The notes under the pieces: generated by a model
The model's database searches: none
Told to the model about the DNA's origin: nothing
The model's input: the letters and a program-made list of their open reading frames with translations, nothing else
Assembly: GCF_947179165.1 (NCBI RefSeq)
Contig: NC_077243.1
Location: 36,778,001 to 36,842,000, forward strand
Origin: Solanum dulcamara
Taxonomy: Eukaryota > Streptophyta > Magnoliopsida > Solanales > Solanaceae
Direction of reading: 5' to 3'
Length of the DNA: 64,000 bases
Translations under genes and position numbers: made by a program
Shown: one piece after another, positions 12,345-22,641 of the stretch
Layout: each line of letters begins with the position of its first letter
How positions within the stretch are numbered: position 1 is the first letter of the stretch

Positions 12345-12372
12345 GGTCCGCGACAAGTCCACGTCGCGGACC
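12345..12372. promoter_or_regulatory. Perfect 10-bp palindrome in LTR U3
   Basis: GGTCCGCGAC (12345-12354), 8-nt spacer, GTCGCGGACC (12363-12372). It lies about 145 bp upstream of the TATA-like box in a U3 otherwise AT-rich. The 3' LTR copy (29462-29489) has one change, CGAC to CAAC, a CpG-to-CpA transition. A role as binding site is inference. Confidence 0.6.
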
Positions 12373-12514
12373 TGCAGCGAACTTTGACAATTTTTCCAGA
12401 TTTCATTTTTTGTCGAACAGAAAGGTGCGTGACACGTCCGCATAGAGAAACTGTCACAGACTTGTCCAGTTTTCTAGATTTTGTAGAGGCATTTTGGTAA
12501 AATTACCTAATATC

Positions 12515-12522
12515 CATATATA
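12515..12522 (+). promoter_or_regulatory. LTR TATA-like box
   Basis: CATATATA in the 5' LTR; the 3' LTR equivalent reads TATATAAG at 29634-29641, a better TATA box. Both precede the pyrimidine-rich leader by some 70 bp. Confidence 0.5.
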
Positions 12523-12711
12523 CGAACTTGGACGCATTTTGGGTCATTTATTTTCAGTCTTTCACCTCCAAAAAACCCTAATATTCATCCTCTTCTCTCT
12601 CAAATCATCCTCTCCAATTTTTCTATCAAACTCAAAGAATTCAAGTCTCCTCATTGAATACCAAGAATCAAGTTTTTTTAAAGTTTCACTCTAAGGTATG
12701 TGGGTTTTCAT

Positions 12712-12733
12712 CCATGGGTTCTTCCACCCATGG
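12712..12733. other. Hairpin beside splice-donor-like site in LTR
   Basis: CCATGGGT, loop TCTTCC, ACCCATGG: an 8-bp perfect stem ten bases after the AAGGTATGT sequence. The same arrangement occurs at 29829-29850 and, in minus orientation with one mismatch, at 52213-52234. Confidence 0.65.
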
Positions 12734-14174
12734 AGCCCAAATATTTTTTCAACTTGATGTTTCAAATTCTAAATGGTGAATTCTTATGGGATTTTTCATG
12801 ATGATTTAGAATGCATATATTATGGTATATTTGAAGCTTTTTGTGTTTAAATTGATATATTGACTCTTATTTATGAAATGAAATACTTTTTGTTAGTGAT
12901 CATATATGAAGGCTTGGAAGGTAGTTTTAAAGTGTATATGGTGGGTTGTTTTAAGATTTTTGATGCAATGCATTTATATCACTCTCATGCATACACGTAT
13001 TCTTTAAATATATTTGAAGGTCTTTATGAATTGAACCCACCTAGTCTTCCTATGTATTCATGAAGTTGAATTGAAAGTTTATGAGCAAACTTATGTTTAA
13101 GGGAGTCTTGTGAAATGATTGAATGATGATGAAAGGGCTTTTAGACAAACAAAGGATTCAATATAAAAGGAAAATTCTCACATATTTGCATCAAATGAAA
13201 TATTTTAATGAGCTACTCCACCGATGATGATTTGATATCGAAAGTTATACAATGCTTATGTTATTATGATATTTAAATGTTATTCCATGGGATTGACCTA
13301 AAACCGAATGTAGCATGTAGATGGGGACTCGACCTAAGGGGTCTTTAAGTAAAGTCTCATGTTGCATTAACTATGCACCAACATAGGAGCCCTTGTAGGC
13401 TATTTAGGCTAGTGGATCCACAATTAGCCAATAAAGTTAAAGTTAAAGAATGTTAAAGTTGACGGAGTCCTACCCGGCAAGTAGACTCCCCGTGCCAACG
13501 TAGGGGTTATGTTGGATTCCATGTAATAGCTCACATGATTTTAAATGTCGGTTAAGGTCACTTCCCCACAAAATGAAGGTTTTAAGGTTTCTTATGATGA
13601 TGTTTAATGTATGCACTCATTATGCACATTGCTTATTTATGTTCCTCTTATGTTCTTCATTTCGTAGCATACTCACATACTTAGTACATTCAAAGTACTA
13701 ACGCATACTTTTGCCTACATGATATTATCATGTAGGAACCGACGTCTCTCCTCGACCTCCTCTACGTGGCTAGCTTGAATTAGTTTGAAGATTGCTTATG
13801 GTGAGTTCCCATGTTCCGGGAATAACCTCATTTATATTCTAAGCTCATATTTTGTAAAATATTAAAACTTCTATAAAGATATTTCTTGACATATATTTTG
13901 AGGGTGAGCTAGGGACATGTCTTAGCCCCCGCCAAGTCTAATAGTAGAGGTATGTTTGGACATAAATGGAAAATATTTTGAAGTTGCTAAGAACTATTGT
14001 TCCACGATATTTACCTTAGTCCCAGTTCCCTTTTTATATTTTTACTTTCCGCTTGTTATCGTATACCATTACTAATGAAATGCTTAACAAATGCTAAGAG
14101 GCTTGGGTGAGGCACCTCTGGGTGTCTCATTCGTCGTGTCACATCTAGGACCTAGGCCCGAGTCATGACAAACG

Positions 14175-14186
14175 TGGTATTAGAGA
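14175..14186 (+). other. Primer-binding site (tRNA-Met), outer element
   Basis: TGGTATTAGAGA four bases after the LTR end. The canonical initiator tRNA-Met site is TGGTATCAGAGC, so two positions differ. Confidence 0.8.
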
Positions 14187-14338
14187 ATGAGGTTTTAAAA
14201 TGGTCCTCGGAGTCCCACAATTATGAATGGGAAACTATGAGACATTTAGGAAAGTTTTTCACTTGTTTCAAATTCATGTCATGCCTCAGAGTGTACTAAG
14301 CCTTCCTCTAACTAACGACTTGTTTTGTGTTTCCTTAG

Positions 14339-15127
14339 ATGATGCCTCATGAAAGACCACCTCAAAGGGCAAGGGTACTACCTCGAAGGGCAAGGGTTGA
14401 TGATGAGGACCAACCTCCTCTAGTTCGGGATATCCCACATCATGAGGAAGGGATAACCCATGCCGAGTTCCAAAACATCATCACATTATTGGCTCAAGCT
14501 GTGGCCAACCAAGGGCGTCAATATGTTCCCCCTCCCCAAGTACAAAATTTGGACACTAGGATTCAGGAGTTTCAAAGGATGAATCCGCCGGATTTCGATG
14601 GTTCTAAACTATATGAGGACCCTATAGAGTTCATTGAGGAGGTGTATCGGATTATGGCAATATTGGGTGTTCCATCAAATGAAAAGGCAAAACTAGTGGC
14701 CTATTAACTCAAAGGTGTGGCTCGAGTGTGGCATGAGCAATGGGTTGTGGAAAGGGGTGAGGATGTGGGGCCGATTGAATGGGAAGTGTTCAAAGGGAGG
14801 CCAAAGTCCAAGAGTTCATCAACCTCCGACAAGGAAGCACGAGTGTGAGGGAATATGCCCTCAAATTTACAAGGTTATCCAAGTATGCTCCCTCATGGTC
14901 TCCGACTCCCGGGCAAGGATGAGTAAGTTTGTTTTCAGTAGTTCAAGCTTGGTGTCCAAAGAGTGCAAAACGGCCATGTTGGTTAAGGAGATGGACATCT
15001 CCCGGTTAATGACTTATGCCAAATAAATCGAAAAAGAGAAGTTGAGGGAAAGGTATAGAGGGTTCAAAAAGGTTAGAGTAGATGGTGGAAGGTTCAACCC
15101 TCAAAGGTTCGATTATGGTGGCATTAG
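14339..15127 (+). pseudogene. gag N-terminal part, outer element (interrupted)
   Basis: Structural protein that forms the particle. The frame opens ATGATGCCTCATGAA and runs 122 codons before a TAA at 14705. Recognisable gag text continues beyond in other frames (WHEQWVVERGEDVGP after 14720, then the conserved 'S..SKECKTAMLVKEMDIS' core at 14944-15003). Motif RMNPPDFDGSKL (about 14576-14611) is the usual start of the gypsy gag domain. At 15127 it is cut by the minus-strand element; the zinc-knuckle part resumes at 25106. So it carries a stop, at least one frameshift and a 10-kb insertion. Confidence 0.85.
15123..15127 (+). repeat. Target-site duplication of inner element, left copy
   Basis: ATTAG immediately left of the LTR; identical copy at 25101-25105. 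Confidence 0.9.
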
Positions 15128-16811
15128 TATCACGCCCCGGGAGGGTACCCTAGACGTAATCGGCACTTGAAAGCCATTTCTGACCTTCAAGCGAATCACC
15201 TAACTCAATCATTCTGTCATTCAGTCATATACGCTCAAAGGAAGGCTCAATTATAATATGCTATTTACAATATGGGGGCCGAAGGCCAAATATGTTTAAC
15301 TCAACAAAATAAGTATAATAGGACTCCTCAAAATAATAGTTCAACCTCCCCACACTCTAGTCTATGAAGCCTCTACCAAAGTCTGGAAGGTGCCAATGAC
15401 AAGCCCATAGGTACCAACAATGAAAATACAAAGACAAAACGAAACTATACAAGGAGCTCAAGATCCTCCGAAAACTAGAAGGACTCACCAACTAGCTGGG
15501 AGTGTATGTGGATCTTCAACGGAGCTCCGGTTGATGATCTCTAGTACCTGTCTATGCATCATGAAACGATGCAGGACAAATAGCGTCAGTACATGGAATG
15601 TACGAGTATGTAAAATGGCCGGATGAAACAAACATCAAGAAAACATCAACATCAACTCAAGGTCTCAACTCATACATACATGACAACTCACTCAAGTGTC
15701 CTAAGTCTAACAAGAATAGTTTAGCCGGGACTAACTCATAAGCCACTCAACTTAACTGACTCGGAGAACTATCAAGACCTAAATGGGAGTTTCTCTTATC
15801 CGACAACCATCACCTATGAGACGGTGATAGTACAACAATCAGACATTGTTGCCACATCCGTCCATACTTTTCCAGGGCACGAACGCCTCCCTAATCATGG
15901 ATACCATCGATTAGTCAAGTCCTATCATTTCAGGATAATAAAATAGGAAACATCCGACTTTAATAGTTCAATCCCATGGGAAGCATCCGACTTTAATAGT
16001 TCCATCCCTACCTACGTTGGCGGCGTAGTTTCTGGGGTTCGAGTATGGACTATACTCTTACTCGCTTCGGTGCTCGATACTCCTCCTATGAATCTATGCT
16101 CATAATACTCCCTCTAATCATCTCAAACAAGCTCTCATGGATAGTTTCATGTGGGATATTGCCAACTCATTAACTCTATTCTCATTTCAACTCAATTAAG
16201 TCATAATGGCAAGTTCCATTTAGGACCTCGTCCACTCGTCAATTCTATCCTCCAATTAACTCAATCAAGCTTCATTTAGATAAGCATTTATGACATCTCC
16301 TCAAGACTCATCACAACTCTATGACTTTAGCTCAACAATTCAAGTAGAATAACACATTTAAAGAAATTGACTTGAGCAACATAATCACATGGATAAAGAG
16401 ATCAACAAAATATAATAACAAGTCATCTCCATCAACTCATACTAACATGAAGGTTTTAGAAACTTCTTAGCGCAACAACATCAACACACATAGCATCAAA
16501 TAAATAGGGGAAAAAACTCATTCAAACATAAACCATACCAAGAAACTCCATTTTTATGGACATCTAACCTCAAAGCAAGAGTAGGGAACATGGGTGGACT
16601 CAACCCATGTTTTGGATAGCCTTACATACCTTAGTGAAGACTTGAAGAAAACCTTGATGTTGGATCTTCAATGGAGGACTCAAATCTTGAAGCTCTTGGA
16701 ACTCTTCTTGTTGGAAATGGAGAAGAAGAAGAAGAAAGAGGGAGGAAAACTCCTAAGGCTTTTTAGAGAGAGAGAGAGGCTGCAAAATATGATCTCAAAA
16801 TGGTCTAGGGT

Positions 16812-16825
16812 GATACATATATAAT
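16812..16825 (-). promoter_or_regulatory. Inner LTR TATA-like box (3' LTR copy)
   Basis: On the minus strand reads ATTATATATGTATC, followed within 50 bases by a CT-rich leader. Same sequence at 24327-24340 in the 5' LTR, where it would drive the element. Confidence 0.5.
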
Positions 16826-16883
16826 TTGGGTAAGTTCCCAAATTGCCCCTTCTCAAAAGTTCTGAAAATAGGCAAAAATATTC

Positions 16884-17172
16884 CTGGCGCGATAGTGGCG
16901 CGTAGCGCCATTGCAGCGCCAGGCTTGTTATGCCTAAAACCTGCACATCTCGTAGTGGCACGCCGCGCCATGGACCAAACTACTGAGGCACATTCTAGGT
17001 GTGATAGTGGCGCATCGCGCCCTTACAGCGCTAAGGCCAATATTTTCTGGGTTCTGGAAATTAGCTTGAAAAACCCTGCACACCTTTTAGTGGCGCGCCG
17101 CGCCAGAGCCCAAACTACTGAGGCATGTTTCTGGCGCGATAGTGGCGCCTTGCGCCACTGCGGCGCTAAGCC
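16884..17172. repeat. CpG-dense imperfect repeats in LTR U3 (left copy)
   Basis: Three GATAGTGGCGC units start at 16891, 17003 and 17138, each followed by a GCGCC and an inverted GGCGC within about 30 bases. Two copies of an approx. 135-bp unit (AAACTACTGAGGCA near 16977 and 17112) make up the block. It lies just upstream, in minus orientation, of the TATA-like box, and is far richer in CG than its surroundings. Confidence 0.75.
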
Positions 17173-17586
17173 CAGTTTTCCAGCAATTGCAACCCAGGCC
17201 TGGAAATCTCTGTTGTGCTAGTTCATCTTAGGATCGTCATATATTTTGACTCTGAACTCCAAAAATTACATTCTTAGTGGCATTGGAAAGAAGACTCGAC
17301 GACCGTTAATTTAATAGGTCGTGGGCCACCCAGATCATCATATTTCAAAAGATAAGGTCGTTAGAAGTCAACCTCTCATGCGAACTCCTCCTCAAACTTA
17401 GCCACGACGAATATTTTGGATTGATTTGGTCCTAGGGGTCCTTCATAACCCCACATCACCTCTAACGCTGCTCAATTTCTCAAGGTCTCCTCTTACTCAT
17501 GCAAATGCTCTACAATACTCGAGTTCGACCCTACCCGAATACAAGAAAGGTCCGAATCTTAGGGAAAATGTTTGAGGGGTATTATA

Positions 17587-17602
17587 TTATCTCCCCTTTG
17601 GG
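17587..17602 (-). other. Polypurine tract, inner element
   Basis: On the minus strand reads CCCAAAGGGGAGATAA and abuts the 3' LTR. This is where second-strand synthesis starts in gypsy elements. Confidence 0.85.
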
Positions 17603-17705
17603 ATCATTCATCCTCGAATGACGAGTAACCAAGAATGAACTCTGGGTGCAAATCACAATCAAGAATTCAGTCATTCAATCAATCAAATTCTTAAACAATT
17701 ATCAA

Positions 17706-18221
17706 TCAAGACTCAAAATGCACAAATGAATTCAAGTCAAGGAAATGGGCATTACCTTCAACATGCTCGTCGGTAGGCACGAATAGATATGGATATTTAG
17801 ATTTCATAGATTCCTTCACTTCCCATGTGGCTTCCTCAATAAATTGGTTTCTCCAAAGGACCTTGACTGAGGCAACCTCTTTGTTCCTCAATTTACGAAT
17901 TTGGCGATCAAAAATTTAGACTGGAACCTCTTCATAGGATAAGCTATCCTTAACTCCAATACAATCAATGGGGACTACCAACGAGGGATCTCTTAAGGAC
18001 TTTTTCAACATCAAAACGTGGAATACCGGATGAATAGAGGATAGCTCTAAGGGTAACTCCAATTCGTAGGCAACACTCCCGATCCACCTCAAAATTAGGT
18101 ACAGATCGATATATCGGGGACTAAGCTTCCCTTTCCTCCCGAACCTCATGACTCCCTTCATGGGTGACACTTTCAAGTATACCCAGTCACCCACCTCAAA
18201 TTCTAAGTCTCTCTTCCTCAT
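17706..18221 (-). pseudogene. Integrase C-terminus and chromodomain, inner element
   Basis: The frame 17916-18221 holds the integrase C-terminal module (VGDWVYLKVSPMKGVMRFG, then KGKLSPRYID and AYELELP). After a TAA near 17917-17919 the second piece (17706-17891) reads LWRNQFIEEATWEV...YPYLF, the aromatic/acidic pattern of the chromodomain found at the end of Tekay/Del polyproteins. Such domains are thought to steer integration to heterochromatin. One in-frame stop separates the two parts. Confidence 0.8.
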
Positions 18222-19190
18222 ATCGGCGGCTTTGGGCTGTCTTTAGCCTATCTTGGATAACTCTCACCTTTTCCATGGCTTGGTGAACAAAGTCAGGCCC
18301 AATCAACTCAACCTTACCAACTTCAAACCATCCAATTGGTGATCTACACCTTCTCCCATACAAAGCTTCATAAGGAGCTATTTGAATACTGTAATTATAG
18401 CTATTATTATATGCAAACTCTATGAGAGGTAAGTGATCGTCCTAATTTCCTTTAAAGTTCAGCACACAAGCTCTCAACATATCCTCTAATATCTGAATGG
18501 TGCGCTCCACTTGGCCATCTGTCTGGGAAAGAAAGGCCATACTAAGGTTCACCTTTGAACCCAGTCCCTTCTGAAAGGATTTCCAGAATTGGGAAGTGAA
18601 TTGAGCACCTCTGTCTGAGATGATAGACAAGGGAACCCCATGTAGTCTGACGATCTCTTGAATGTATAACTTTATATAATCTTCTGCGGTTTCAGTAGTA
18701 TTAACCGCCAAGAAGTGAGTAGATTTTGTCATTCTATCCACAATCACCCAGATCGAATCATATTGCTTCCGGGACTTCGGCAACCCTGTAACAAAGTCTA
18801 TGTTGATCATCTCCCACTTCCATTCTGGAATTTCTATGTTTTGGGCTAAACCACATGGCCTTTGATGCTCAACTTTCACCTGTTGGTAATTTGGGCACTT
18901 GGAAACAAATTCCGCAATATCCCTCTTCATCCCACTCCACCAATAGATTTCCCTCAAGTCATAGTACATTTTTGTAGAGCCCGGATGAATAAAGTATCTA
19001 GAACTATGCGTTTCGTCCATAATACTCTCTCAAACATCATCGACATTAGGCGCACACAATCTATTTTGGTACCTCAACACACCATCTCCCCCTTTGGTAA
19101 AAACCATCACCCCTTGTTTGTGAACAACTTCCTTCAACCGAAGAAGGATGTAATCTCAGTCTTGTTTCTCCTTTACCTCTGCCACAAGTG
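18222..19190 (-). pseudogene. Integrase core, inner element (nearly intact)
   Basis: Joins the element DNA to the genome. The frame 18442-19020 is open for 192 codons. The zinc-binding part includes HPGSTKMYYDLREIYWW and CPNYQQ, where the second Cys of the HHCC pair is Tyr. Catalytic residues are visible: D in NIDFVTGLPKS, D in IISDRGAQFTS, E in TDGQVERTIQ. An upstream in-frame TGA/TAG separates it from the RNase H region (near 19029), and after 18442 a frame change leads into the C-terminal module. Confidence 0.88.
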
Positions 19191-19735
19191 AGGATGTAGA
19201 CCCATCCTGAACAGTAACTCCGCCTTCGTTGTTCTTTTCTAGACAAACTCCCAATCGGGCTAATCTATGTACCTCCTTCACCAATTTCCTCCTTCCTTCC
19301 TCTACATGGGTAGTACTACCCATAGACAACCTGCTAAGAGTATCAGCAACAACATTAGCTTTACCTGGATGGTAGAGGATGCTTATGTCGTAGTCCTTGA
19401 GTAGCTCGAGCTATCTCCTTTGCCTCAGATTGAGTTCCTTCTGGTTGAAAACATATTGTAAGCTCTTGTGATCGGTGAATACATCAATATGCACTCCATA
19501 CAAGTAGTGGCGCCAGATTTTAAGCGCGAATACCACAACTGCCAATTTAAGGTCATGAGTTGGGTAATTCCTCTCATGAATCTTAAGCTATCTTAAAGCA
19601 TAGGCTATCACCTTCCCCCTTTGCATCAACACACAACCCAAACTAATTCTGGATGCATCACAGTAGACCACAAAGCCCTCTCTTCCATCGGGTAAAGTTA
19701 GAACAGGAGCAGTGGTTACCTTAGCCTTTAGTTTC
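19191..19735 (-). pseudogene. RNase H, inner element (broken)
   Basis: Removes the RNA strand during reverse transcription. Minus-strand translation shows VVYCDASRISLGC (first catalytic D, near 19672), the later E-containing helix around 19560, and [10 protein letters not shown] (third D, near 19462-19480), then YHPGKANVVAD. Two or three nonsense codons interrupt it, of the CAG-to-TAG or TGG-to-TAG type. Catalytic residues themselves appear intact. Confidence 0.8.
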
Positions 19736-20315
19736 TAGAAACTCTCCTCACAAGCATCAGACCATTGGAACTTAGCCTTCTTTTGGGTCATCTTAGTCAT
19801 TGGTGATGATATGGATGAGAATCCCTCTACAAACCTTCGATAGTAGCCGGCCAAACCCAAGAAGCTTCTTATCTCTGTCGAGGATGTGGTTCTAGGCCAA
19901 TTCTTCACGGCCTCAATTTTCTGAGCGTCAACCTGAATACCATCTCCAGATACGTGTGGCCTAAGAAAGCCACTGATGCAAGCCAAAATTCACATTTGGA
20001 GAACTTTGCATACAATACCTGCTCTCTCAAAGTTTGTAAGACGACTCTAAGATGATGGGCGTGCTTCTCCTCATTCTTGAAGTAGACCAGAATATCATCT
20101 ATGAATACAATAACAAATATATCAAGATATGGTTTAAATACCCGATTCATGAGATCCATAAAAGCTGCGGGGGCATTAGTTAATCCAAAGGACATGACCA
20201 AAAATTCAAAATAGCCATAACGGGTCCGGAATGCTGTCTTTGGAATATTACACTCCCTTACTTTCAACTGGTGATAGCCCGATCTTAGGTCTATCTTTGA
20301 GAAGTAAGTGGCACC
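19735..20315 (-). pseudogene. Reverse transcriptase, fingers/palm to connection, inner element
   Basis: Frame 19905-20267 has [18 protein letters not shown] and the catalytic FIDDILVY box (FIDD at 20094-20105), the gypsy form of the YxDD motif. Frame 19735-19986 carries the connection sequence FLGLAGYYRRFVEGFS. A TAG at about 20313-20315 (from CAG by a single transition) separates it from the upstream RT part, and a frameshift near 19960 separates the two pieces. Confidence 0.9.
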
Positions 20316-21170
20316 CTAAAGTTGGTCGAATAAGTCATCTATTCTGGGGAGAGGGTACTTATTCTTTATGGTAACCTTGTTTAGCTGTCTGTAATCAATG
20401 CACATTCTAAGGGACCCATCTTTCTTCCGTACAAATAGGACAGGAGCACCCCATGATGAGACACTCGGCCTAATGAATCCCTTATCTAACAAGTCCTTCA
20501 ACTGCTTTTTCAACTCTTTCAACTCAGTAGGAGCCATTCTATATGGAGGGATTGAGATAGGCTGGGTATCAGGAAGAACATCAATCCCAAAGTCAATCTC
20601 CCTATTAGGAGGGACTCCAAGCAGATCCTCGGGAAAGACATCAGGAAACTCATTGACAATTGGGACCGACTTAATAGATAGGGGCTCAATATTGTTATCT
20701 TTCACTCGGACAATGTGATAGATACACCCTTTTGAGATTAGCTTTCTGGCCTTAAGGTAAGAAATAAACTTACCCTTAGGCATAACCGGACTACCCTTCC
20801 ACTCTATGACAGCTTCATTTAGGAATGTGAACTTAACAATTCGAGTCCTACAATCAATGGAGGCATAACAAACATAAAGCCAGTCCATGCCAAGGATCAC
20901 ATCAAAATCGACCATGTCCAACTCAATTAAGTCGGCCAAGGTGTCCCTGTGATAGATTGACACAGTGCAATCTCTATAGACTATCTCAACTAAAATAGAA
21001 TCACCGATAGGAGTAGCTACGCAAAAAGGCTCACGAAGATATTTAAGAACTTTATTGAATTTACTAGCCACATAAGGAGTCACAAAAGATAGGGTGGACC
21101 CGGATCCATCAACACATAACAATCAAGAGAAGAGACTTGAATCATACCCGTCACGACATTTGGAGAGTTC
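20316..21170 (-). pseudogene. Protease and RT N-terminus, inner element
   Basis: Frame 20316-21122 (268 codons) begins in the protease ([15 protein letters not shown] near the start; the usual D-[STP]-G is disturbed by a one-base shift just upstream) followed by [19 protein letters not shown], the conserved downstream strand. The linker ends at [19 protein letters not shown]. The RT begins with [17 protein letters not shown], then [20 protein letters not shown] and MCIDYRQLN. The reading is clean until the TAG at 20313-20315. Confidence 0.9.
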
Positions 21171-21289
21171 TCTTAATCTTGGCGACTACCCATGGCATAT
21201 AGGCGGTTTGTACCTCTACTCATACCAAAAGTAGTGCCCCTCTGGTTATCTCTAGCCGGTAGTGCAGTGGCAGAATGCTGGACTCTGTT

Positions 21290-22425
21290 TCCCCCTATCG
21301 GGCACTCCCTCTAAAAATGGTCCATTTGGCCGTATTTATAACAACCAACCCTTCCTGCTCTGCATTCTCCCAAGTGGAGACTACCACACTTGCCGCATAA
21401 TGGCTTCCCTCTCGAGCCTTGACTTACGCTAGCCTAGGATTGAGAACCCTGGGGTCTGAGATTCTGGCGACTCTGTCCCTGCCGATCATACCTGTTCTGC
21501 AGCATAAAAGCACTGGCGGTAGATAAGGCATAGGTGGAAGACCTCTTCTAGAAGAAGGACCTGTTGCCCTTGTTCTGCCTCTGTTCATCCTCATTGCCAG
21601 CTGACTTTACCTTCTTGCTCAAATGCTCCTCTCTATCTTTTCTCTTCTCATCCTCTACCATTTGAGCATACACCATTAATCTGGAACTGTCCATATCCAA
21701 GATCAACAATGCTGCCTTGCATTCTTTTTTCACATGCCTCCCTAATCCGGAGACGAACTTTCTCATCTTTGACCTCACATCTGGGATCATTTCTGGAGCA
21801 TACCTGGACAACTGGATAAACTTCAGGCCATATTTCTTAACTTTCATACCCTCTTGTTTCATATTCACAAATTCCTCCACTTTCGCTTCCCTCAATTCCT
21901 GGAGAAAGAAGTGGTTAAGAAAGGCTCCCTCAAATTCATCCCACCTAGCAGGTTCAACATCCTCACCCTACCTTGCTCCCATTGATTATACCAGATGTTT
22001 GCCACATCCTTGAGTTGATAAGACACCAACTCAACCCCCTTAATTTATGTAGCATGCATAGCTTTCAAAATTTTCCACATCTCATCGATAAAATTTTGGG
22101 GGTCTTCATCAATCTTAGAACCCGTGAATGCAGGCGGATTCATCCTCAAAAAGTCTTTAATTCTAGTGGAAGTAGATGGCTCTTGGGAACTAGAGCTAAG
22201 AGTCGGCGAACTCTGGTTACCATTTCGGGCAGCCATTAATTGAGTGAGCATTGCAATTGCCCCACAAAATTCTGCCTCTGATGTGGGTGCAGGCGGGGTA
22301 GTAGGCACTTGAGGTGCCTCCGCATATCTCGCAGGTCAGCCTCTAGCCCTTACTAGACGTACCTCTGATTGGGCCATCTCGGCGTTATTAACGTTTCTAT
22401 GGCTAGCCGTACGTTTAGGAGGCAT
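21290..22425 (-). pseudogene. gag, inner element
   Basis: ATG at 22425 reads MPPKRTASHRN and meets a TGA after about 30 codons. The gag core resumes at 22308 (RIKDFLRMNPPAFTGSK) and 21895 (ECKAALLILDMDSSRLM, AQMVEDEKRK). Two zinc knuckles follow: CGKCGSLHLGEC (21361-21396, CX2CX3HX4C, intact) and CYKYGQMDHF, in which the second Cys is Tyr and a stop interrupts the motif. The start is chosen because it follows the primer site by 200 bp and matches gag openings in the other elements. Confidence 0.88.
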
Positions 22426-22625
22426 CATCTGTAACGTATAAACACACAAATTAGAAAGGAGTTTTATAGAGTTTAACTCTATCGCACGAATTCAGAGTAT
22501 GAAAGAAGTGATAGAATTCCTAATGTCTTATAGCCTCCTTCTTATAAGTATGGTGCATAACACACCCATAAGCAAGACTCTAATAGACATAGCTTCATAG
22601 ACTCTTTAGGACTCTTGAACTCTAT

Positions 22626-22637
22626 GCTCTGATACTA
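22626..22637 (-). other. Primer-binding site (tRNA-Met), inner element
   Basis: Minus strand TAGTATCAGAGC, one mismatch from the canonical TGGTATCAGAGC, four bases inside the 5' LTR end at 22642. Confidence 0.88.
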
Positions 22638-22641
22638 TATT

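Larger units (their letters stand above)
11978..14170 (+). repeat. 5' LTR of outer Tekay-like element
   Basis: Starts TGTAATATCTC and ends GTCATGACA, so has TG...CA termini. Length 2193 bp, matching the 3' LTR at 29095-31288 along its whole length. Contains an upstream palindrome (12345-12372), a TATA-like CATATATA (12515-12522), a pyrimidine-rich leader (about 12580-12615), a splice-donor-like AAGGTATGT (12693-12701) and a hairpin (12712-12733). Confidence 0.93.
15128..17586 (-). repeat. 3' LTR of inner element
   Basis: In plus orientation starts TATCACGCCCC and ends GGGGTATTATA; 2459 bp, the same as the partner at 22642-25100. Contains a minus-strand TATA-like box (16812-16825), an (AG)n/(CT)n stretch (16770-16781), a GAA microsatellite (about 16720-16739) and a CpG-rich repeat block (16884-17172). 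Open frames at 15420-15626 and 16594-16824 recur at the same places in the other LTR only because the LTRs are copies. Confidence 0.95.

Noticed and set aside
16594..16824. Open frames at 16594-16824 and 24108-24338, nearly identical
   Set aside because: They occupy the same position in the two LTRs of the inner element; similarity reflects LTR duplication, not conservation of a gene. Likewise 15420-15626 and 22904-23140.
20398..20718. Antisense frames over pol, such as 20398-20718 and 25894-26112
   Set aside because: Shadows of reverse transcriptase and protease on the opposite strand.
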